Of a stretch of DNA of 34,360 nucleotides, positions 29,743-34,360 are shown piece after piece. Positions within the stretch are counted from its first letter, which is position 1. Each line of letters opens with the position of its first letter. The notes under the pieces are model-generated. The model made no database searches and had not been told where the DNA came from. It saw nothing but the letters and a program-made list of their open reading frames with translations. Both the position numbers and the translations under genes were made by a program. The stretch is from Gammaproteobacteria bacterium (GTDB taxonomy: Bacteria > Pseudomonadota > Gammaproteobacteria > JAJDOJ01), in contig JAJDOJ010000186.1 of assembly GCA_022340215.1 (NCBI GenBank), positions 1-34,360 of the forward strand, written 5' to 3'.

Positions 29743-31221
29743 TTGCGACGTTCACAGATCTTTGTGCTGACTTTGCTCCTTCTGGCCACACCCCTGTCGG
29801 CCAAGACCCTGACTGGCGAGGGTTACGGCAAGAGCCAGGAGCAGGCGCGCAAGCGGGCACTCGCGGATCTGGCCGCTGCGGTGCAGGTGGAGGTCAAGAG
29901 CGAGACGGCGTCGCACTGCGAAAAGGTGCGCGGGAAGCCCTCCGGGCAGAAGGCCGGTTGCAGCTTCGAGGAGGCGATCCGCACCCAGTCCGATCTTCCC
30001 CTGCTGGGAGTCAGGTTCGAGTCGCTGCCGGTGGTCGTGGCCGGTGAGCGGGGGCAGTCCGCTACCCTCGATTCGGTCCGCGCGACGGGTCTCTACCGCA
30101 CTGAGCTGAACGCGCTGCGGCGTAACATGCTCGACCGCGAAAAGGCACTGGAGGCGGCAAAGGACAACGATGCACGGTATCGCCTGCTGAACGAGCAGCT
30201 CACCGACGCGCGCCAGTACCAGTACCGGCGCTACCGCGCCGTGGCCACGATCCTCGGCGACCGGGGTACGCTGCCGGCGCCGGCCAGTGAGGCGGAACTC
30301 TCGGCACGCCTGATCGCGCTGGAGAAAGGTGCCGACAGCATCCCCTTCGCCGCGCGGCAGCTCGCCCGCGGGTTCAAGCGTCCCGCCGTCTACGTTCATC
30401 CCCCGAGGCACCGGGACGCGGTGGAGATCACGCCGTTTGCGGCGGCATTTCGGGATGCCCTGGCCGGAAACCTCAAATCGGTGGCGCGCCGTGACAAGGC
30501 GCAATACCTGATGACCGGCGAGTACCAGATCCTCGACGACGGCGACATCCACGTCAGCTATCAGCTTATCGACCGCCGCGGGAAGATCATCGCGACCCGC
30601 GGGGTACGCCTGGACAAGCAGGGCTGGCGGGGTTTCCGCGCCGAACCCCTGGCACCGGACCTCGACAGGCTGATCCACCAGGGTGTTGCGGTCAGTAACG
30701 AGTTTCGCGTCGTACTGGGAACCGATCGGGGTTCGAGGGATCTGCTCTTTCGTGAGGGTGAGACCGTGCGACCGGAGATTACCATGAGTCGTCCCGGTTA
30801 CTACTACATCGTCGGTCACGTGGCCAGGGAAGGGGAACAGTACTCCTTCCTGCTTGACCGGGGCGAGGGCGAGGGCGAGGGTGGGGAAGGGGCCTGGCGA
30901 TTTCTGCGATACCTGTCGCTGGGTCAGGTCAACCGCCCTGCGGTGCTCGGTGAATTCGTGGTGTGCAGGCCTTTCGGGGTGGAGCACCTGCAACTGATCG
31001 CGGCCAGTGAGTCACTGGAGGGCAGTGTCCCGCAAACCCGGTGGGACAAGACGCTCGGCTACCATGTTCTGACGGGAAGCCAGGGCGATGCCGGCAGCGG
31101 GGTCGTGGCGGCCCGTGGGCTTCGCCCGAAGCCGACCCAAAAGACGGCGTCCGCCGAAGCGGACCTGACCTTCACCACCCTGCCCGGAAAGAACGGCGAG
31201 GACGCGCCCGGATGTCGTTAG
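29743..31221 (+). CDS. Secreted LPP20-like / DUF4384-like protein
   Basis: 492-residue exported protein from a TTG start (GGAGAG about 8 nt upstream); no ATG fits the signal peptide RRSQIFVLTLLLLATPLSA. The mature N-terminus (GEGYGKSQEQARKRALADLAAAVQVEV) is LPP20-like. A Lys/Arg-rich coiled-coil region (about 120-165) and a FlgO/TolB-like alpha-beta segment follow (AAAFRDALAGNLKSVARRDKAQYLMTGEYQI). The C-terminal part LLFREGETVRPEITMSRPGYYYIVGHVAREGEQYSFLLD resembles DUF4384. DUF4384 domains accompany caspase-like proteases in other bacteria, and the decayed caspase/FGE gene is immediately upstream. An in-frame GGCGAG triplicate (about 30861-30880) encodes GEGEGEG. Periplasmic or surface location is inferred; function unknown. 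Confidence 0.75.
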   Translation: MRRSQIFVLTLLLLATPLSAKTLTGEGYGKSQEQARKRALADLAAAVQVEVKSETASHCEKVRGKPSGQKAGCSFEEAIRTQSDLPLLGVRFESLPVVVAGERGQSATLDSVRATGLYRTELNALRRNMLDREKALEAAKDNDARYRLLNEQLTDARQYQYRRYRAVATILGDRGTLPAPASEAELSARLIALEKGADSIPFAARQLARGFKRPAVYVHPPRHRDAVEITPFAAAFRDALAGNLKSVARRDKAQYLMTGEYQILDDGDIHVSYQLIDRRGKIIATRGVRLDKQGWRGFRAEPLAPDLDRLIHQGVAVSNEFRVVLGTDRGSRDLLFREGETVRPEITMSRPGYYYIVGHVAREGEQYSFLLDRGEGEGEGGEGAWRFLRYLSLGQVNRPAVLGEFVVCRPFGVEHLQLIAASESLEGSVPQTRWDKTLGYHVLTGSQGDAGSGVVAARGLRPKPTQKTASAEADLTFTTLPGKNGEDAPGCR

Positions 31222-31655
31222 GGACTCCGTCGCGGAAAATTACCGCGGTGCCTGACGGATTGACATCCCGCGCGGCAGGTCATTGCTGAATCGCCCCTTC
31301 AGCTCGGGATGCTGCTGCCCGTCCGTCGCTGCCGGTACCTTGGCAATCACTATGCCGGGTTCGTCACCCACGTCTCCCCGTACGACATCGACGATCCGAT
31401 GTGGGGACTCTGATGATGTGTGGACAGTCGGTGAAACGGACATTACCTGATTGCGAAGGGTGCATTTTGGGTATTCCGGCAGCACGCGTTACACTACGCC
31501 GCCATCGTCCTGGCATCGGTCGCTACCTTCGGCCCCATGACGTATCTGTTGCGGGGTGGAGGGTCATCGACCGGTCCGCCAGCCAAGGCCACGGTTGCCG
31601 TCCATGGAAAGAGGAGTCGCGTTCGCCGGTGTCCGGCAGGCTCGCGAAATCGCCG
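31222..31655. other. Intergenic region upstream of egtB
   Basis: 434 bp without a recognised gene. A reverse-strand frame (31485 to 31240, 81 codons, GC-rich third positions) has no homology I recognise and no good ribosome-binding site. A possible promoter sits at 31467-31495. CGCGG-AAAATTA-CCGCG (about 31228-31244) is a small hairpin just after the DUF4384-like gene without a T-tract. Confidence 0.3.
31467..31495 (+). promoter_or_regulatory. Candidate promoter of egtB-egtD
   Basis: TTGGGT (31467-31472), 17 bp, TACACT (31490-31495): three of six and four of six consensus bases. It would give a leader of about 150 nt before the chosen egtB start. Confidence 0.25.
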
Positions 31656-32954
31656 ATGACGAACTCCCGGAATTCTGCTGCCATTCCCCATTCTGACACG
31701 CTCGATCGGGCCGAGGCCGCGTCGATGTACCGGCGCATCAGGCAGGCCAGCGAGACCCTGGCCGCGCCGCTCGAGATCGAGGACTATGTGATTCAGGCCA
31801 CGCTGGAGGCGAGTCCGCCCAAGTGGCACCTCGCGCACGTCTCCTGGTTCTTCGAGACCTTTCTGCTGAGTCCCTTCCTCAAGGGCTATCAGGTCTTTCA
31901 TCCCGATTTCCGCTACATCTTCAATTCCTACTACGACCAGATCAGCGGGGGGTATTTCCCGCGCCCGCAGCGCGGCCTGCTGTCGCGGCCCACCGTCGCG
32001 GAGGTGTACCGCTACCGGCAATACGTCGACGGGCACATGGAGAAGTTGATTCGCACCGTGTCCGACAAGGACTGGCCACAGGTCAACGACAGGCTTCGTA
32101 TCGGTGTCAATCACGAACAGCAGCACCAGGAACTGCTGCTGACCGATATCAAGTTCAACCTCGCCTTCAACCCCCTGCGTCCCGCCTACCGGTCGGACCT
32201 GCCCGCGAGCGAGCCACGCAACGTGCCCGATACGCAATGGATGCCCTTCGACGGCGGGCAGGCGACGATCGGGTTCTCCGGTGACGGATTCGCCTTCGAC
32301 AACGAGGTCCCCGGCCACAAGGTGACCCTGGGGGACTACCGGCTGTCCAGCCGGCCCGTGACGAATGCGGGGTATCAGGAGTTCATCGAGGACGGTGGCT
32401 ACGGGAATCCCGCCTTGTGGCTCGCGGACGGTTGGAGGATCGTGCGCACCGAAGACTGGACGGCGCCGCTGTACTGGGAGCGGCGCGACGGGGTCTGGGT
32501 CACCATGACCCTCGGCGGCCCCAGGCCGGTCGCCGCGACCGAACCGGTTGTCCATGTGAGTTACTACGAGGCGGACGCCTACGCGACCTGGGCGGGTAGG
32601 CGGTTGCCGACCGAGGCGGAGTGGGAGAATGCGGCCGGGACGGTTCCGGTGAAGGGCAATTTCGTCGAGAGCGGTTATCTGCATCCGCTGCCCGCCGCCG
32701 GCGAGGGAGAACTGCTGCAGATGTATGGCGACGTTTGGGAGTGGACGCAGTCGGCCTATCTGCCGTATCCAGGATACGCTCCGCCAGACGGTGCGCTGGG
32801 CGAATACAACGGCAAGTTCATGTGCGGACAGATGGTCATGCGTGGAGGGTCCTGCGCCACACCGACCGATCACATCCGACCCAGCTACCGGAACTTTTTC
32901 TATCCCCGGGACCGATGGCAATTCAAGGGGTTTCGCCTGGCGGAAGACGCATAG
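31656..32954 (+). CDS. egtB: Ergothioneine biosynthesis sulfoxide synthase EgtB
   Basis: Iron-dependent enzyme joining hercynine and a thiol (cysteine or gamma-glutamylcysteine) to the sulfoxide precursor of ergothioneine. About 432 residues: N-terminal DinB-like domain with the iron ligands His58 (PPKWHLAHVSWFFE) and His153/His157 (GVNHEQQHQELLLTD), then an FGE-like C-terminal domain (MPFDGGQATIGFSG, VSYYEADAYATWAGRRLPTEAEWE, YGDVWEWTQSAYLPYPGY, VMRGGSCATP, SYRNFFYPRDRWQFKGFRL). The absence of a C-terminal methyltransferase distinguishes it from OvoA. The start is uncertain: the ATG at 31656 gives the normal length but has no clear ribosome-binding site; the frame is open upstream to 31401. 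Confidence 0.92.
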   Translation: MTNSRNSAAIPHSDTLDRAEAASMYRRIRQASETLAAPLEIEDYVIQATLEASPPKWHLAHVSWFFETFLLSPFLKGYQVFHPDFRYIFNSYYDQISGGYFPRPQRGLLSRPTVAEVYRYRQYVDGHMEKLIRTVSDKDWPQVNDRLRIGVNHEQQHQELLLTDIKFNLAFNPLRPAYRSDLPASEPRNVPDTQWMPFDGGQATIGFSGDGFAFDNEVPGHKVTLGDYRLSSRPVTNAGYQEFIEDGGYGNPALWLADGWRIVRTEDWTAPLYWERRDGVWVTMTLGGPRPVAATEPVVHVSYYEADAYATWAGRRLPTEAEWENAAGTVPVKGNFVESGYLHPLPAAGEGELLQMYGDVWEWTQSAYLPYPGYAPPDGALGEYNGKFMCGQMVMRGGSCATPTDHIRPSYRNFFYPRDRWQFKGFRLAEDA

Positions 32955-32998
32955 AAGCCCGCCGCAAAGAACAGCAAAAAAAGACCGCAAGCGAAGTC

Positions 32999-33970
32999 AT
33001 GGCAAAACAGATCGATTTCTACGATTTTCATCCCACACTTGCCGACTTCAAGACCGAGGTCCTGGGGGGCCTTTCCCGGTCACCCCGCCACATCCCGCCG
33101 AAGTTCTTCTACGATCGGGAAGGGTCGCGCCTGTTCGATGCGATCACCGAACTGCCGGAGTACTACCCGACGGTGACGGAAATCCGAATCCTGCGCCAGC
33201 ACGGTAAGGAGATCGCGGCGCACGTGGGTCGGGACGCCCTGCTGCTGGAACTTGGCAGCGGCAGCAGCCGGAAGATACGCACCCTGCTCGATGCGCTCGC
33301 CCCGGCCGTCTACATGCCGATCGACATCTCCCGCGAACACCTGATGGCGTCGGCACAGGACCTCTCGGCAAGCTATCCCGCACTGGAGGTGCACGCGGCA
33401 TGCGCGGACTATTCCAGCCATTTTGCACTGCCGTACTCTCCTCCGGACGACCTCCGACGCGCGGCGTTCTTTCCGGGTTCGAGCATCGGGAACTTCGATC
33501 CCGCGGACGCGGCCGCGTTCCTGCGGCGGATCGCCGCGATGGTGGGCGAGGGGGGACGGTTGCTGATCGGGGTCGACCTGAAGAAGGACAGGGACCGCCT
33601 GGAGGCCGCCTACAATGACAGCCGGGGCGTGACGGCCGCATTCAACCTCAATCTGCTGCGCCGCATCAACCGGGAACTTTCCGGCGACTTCGACACCGAG
33701 GCATTCTCTCACAGGGCGTTCTATGATGCGGAACAGGGGCGGATCGAAATGCATCTGGTCAGCCGCATCGCGCAGATCGTGACCGTCGCGGGTCGGGCTT
33801 TCCGGTTCGCGGCGGGGCAGACTGTACATACTGAAAATTCGTACAAGTTCACCGTTGACGAGTTTCAGCGGCTGGCCTCGGAATCCGGGTTCGAGCCCGA
33901 GTGTGTCTGGACGGATGACGATGGCCTGTTCAGCGTACACTGCCTGAGGAGTTACGGCACCACCGATTGA
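32999..33970 (+). CDS. egtD: L-histidine N-alpha-methyltransferase EgtD
   Basis: SAM-dependent enzyme that trimethylates histidine to hercynine, the first step of ergothioneine synthesis. 323 residues, normal length. SRSPRHIPPKFFYDREGSRLFDAITELPEYYPTVTE is the family N-terminal block, LLELGSGSSRKIRTLLDAL the SAM-binding loop, FPGSSIGNF a hallmark motif, and VHTENSYKFTVDEFQRLA the C-terminal region. The start is the ATG 44 bp after the egtB stop; the frame runs upstream inside egtB but that is a shadow. With egtB it supplies both committed enzymes; the final C-S lyase (EgtE-type) is not in the window. Confidence 0.95.
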   Translation: MAKQIDFYDFHPTLADFKTEVLGGLSRSPRHIPPKFFYDREGSRLFDAITELPEYYPTVTEIRILRQHGKEIAAHVGRDALLLELGSGSSRKIRTLLDALAPAVYMPIDISREHLMASAQDLSASYPALEVHAACADYSSHFALPYSPPDDLRRAAFFPGSSIGNFDPADAAAFLRRIAAMVGEGGRLLIGVDLKKDRDRLEAAYNDSRGVTAAFNLNLLRRINRELSGDFDTEAFSHRAFYDAEQGRIEMHLVSRIAQIVTVAGRAFRFAAGQTVHTENSYKFTVDEFQRLASESGFEPECVWTDDDGLFSVHCLRSYGTTD

Positions 33971-34223
33971 GCGGGGCTCTTCTCGCCGCGGGGTCGTCGT
34001 ACCAAGAGGAAAGTGAGCGACACCGAGTTCGACTGGCAGGCGTATTTCTTCGATCCGTCACAGAACGCGAGACCCTGATCGCGCTGGGCCCAGGTAGGTC
34101 AGGCGGCACTTGGAGATAATAGTGTCGTCAAGATATTCACTACTGGCGACGAAACCTCTTGTTACCAAGTCTTTCTGGTATACGATCGGCAGAGAACGCA
34201 CAATCAATCGAGAGATCACCCTA
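33971..34223. other. Region downstream of egtD with no clear gene
   Basis: The first 40 bp are GC-rich and lead to a 22-codon frame (34013-34078). From about 34110 the DNA is noticeably more AT-rich, unlike the neighbouring genes. A reverse-strand frame (34315-34058) has no homology and crosses the palindromic element. No terminator with a T-tract after egtD is seen. Confidence 0.3.
34013..34078 (+). other. Possible small or truncated reading frame
   Basis: GTG start with AAGAGGA 4-5 nt upstream, 21 codons reading VSDTEFDWQAYFFDPSQNAR and Pro, then TGA. The quality of the start signals and the ordinary amino-acid make-up suggest the beginning of a gene interrupted by the AT-rich insertion that follows. 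I do not recognise a family. Confidence 0.25.
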
Positions 34224-34360
34224 GGCTCTGTTGACATTTGTCTGGGCGAGTGGATTTTCGAGGGATTTTTCGTCCTGACAAGGCGGATTCGATGCGCAAT
34301 GCCGCCCCATTGCAAGTCGAATCCAACGCCGTCAGGGCGGAAAAGATCCGTAAAGCCGCC
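34224..34360. mobile_element. Left part of a palindromic IS/MITE-like element (cut by window edge)
   Basis: Starts GGCTCTGTTGACATTTG, an end sequence of insertion-sequence type. The centre is a long imperfect palindrome, 34274-34336: CCTGAC with GTCAGG, GGATTCGA with TCGAATCC, and GCAATG with CATTGC around a CCGCCC loop. Outer A/T-rich arms (TTTTTCG and GGCGGAAAA) continue the symmetry. If symmetric about 34305, the element would be roughly 160 bp and end just beyond the window. No transposase is visible; family not identified. Confidence 0.5.

Noticed and set aside
30861-30890. GGCGAG hexamer repeats in the DUF4384-like gene as a contingency locus
   Set aside because: Only about three units and in frame, so changes would alter length by two residues, not switch expression.
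31240-31485. 81-codon reverse-strand frame before egtB
   Set aside because: Codon use is plausible, but there is no homology and no start signal; kept only as a remark on the intergenic region.
31494-32990. 498-codon reverse-strand frame opposite egtB
   Set aside because: Antisense shadow; no conserved motifs, while egtB is complete on the other strand.
34058-34315. 85-codon reverse-strand frame at the window end
   Set aside because: Runs through the palindromic element and AT-rich DNA; no homology.
1-34360. tRNA genes, CRISPR arrays, riboswitches and replication origins
   Set aside because: None seen on reading both strands: no regularly spaced repeats, no tRNA T-arm/acceptor pattern in the intergenic regions, and no recognisable riboswitch core.

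Overview
The window is GC-rich chromosomal DNA from a gammaproteobacterium. This rests on the lipid A and lipoprotein export genes (msbA, lpxK, lolC/lolD), the comEC-exbB-exbD-msbA-lpxK-ycaR order, the nagZ/mtiP/csiV/mfd block and the NudF, DusA and CsiV families. A periplasmic rhodanese with a CPPFC motif and the general gene content resemble sulfur-oxidising Chromatiales-type bacteria, but nothing here fixes the genus. There are no rRNA or tRNA genes, CRISPR arrays or complete transposases.

Layout. 1-335: right part of a palindromic MITE-like element and the dusA leader. 336-5759: dusA, mdh (reverse), then apt, nagZ, hpt and mtiP (purine and methylthio-nucleoside salvage plus cell-wall recycling), with three short palindromic repeats between hpt and mtiP. 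5756-11417 (reverse): csiV, mfd, a periplasmic rhodanese and a small BamE-like protein. 11756-20827: envelope biogenesis, with lolC-lolD (no lolE), a DUF2062 protein, comEC, and the tightly overlapping exbB-exbD-msbA-lpxK-ycaR run. 20863-25613: nudF, a Cys-rich small protein, a second copy of the palindromic element, a CZB zinc-binding protein, an EamA transporter with a terminator-like hairpin in its leader, and three small envelope proteins. 25832-29296: a glycine-zipper membrane protein and a methylcitrate-cycle operon, prpB'-prpC-prpD. 29297-31221: remnant of a caspase/formylglycine-generating-enzyme-like gene between two palindromic repeats, then a secreted LPP20-like/DUF4384-like protein. 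31656-33970: the ergothioneine pair egtB-egtD. 33971-34360: no clear gene, and the left part of another palindromic element cut by the window edge.

Most striking points. (1) The first gene of the prp operon is a 57-codon in-frame fusion of the N- and C-termini of methylisocitrate lyase. The catalytic core is missing, while the ribosome-binding site and the ATGA coupling to prpC are kept. (2) A decayed gene carries a caspase active-site segment followed, in another frame, by an Asn-rich C-type-lectin/FGE tail of the kind diversified by diversity-generating retroelements. It lies directly upstream of a DUF4384-type secreted protein and may mark a former effector/sensor locus. (3) Two copies of a roughly 155-bp palindromic element, 22 kb apart, show compensatory base-pair changes, and one carries an 80-bp insertion flanked by 9-bp direct repeats.
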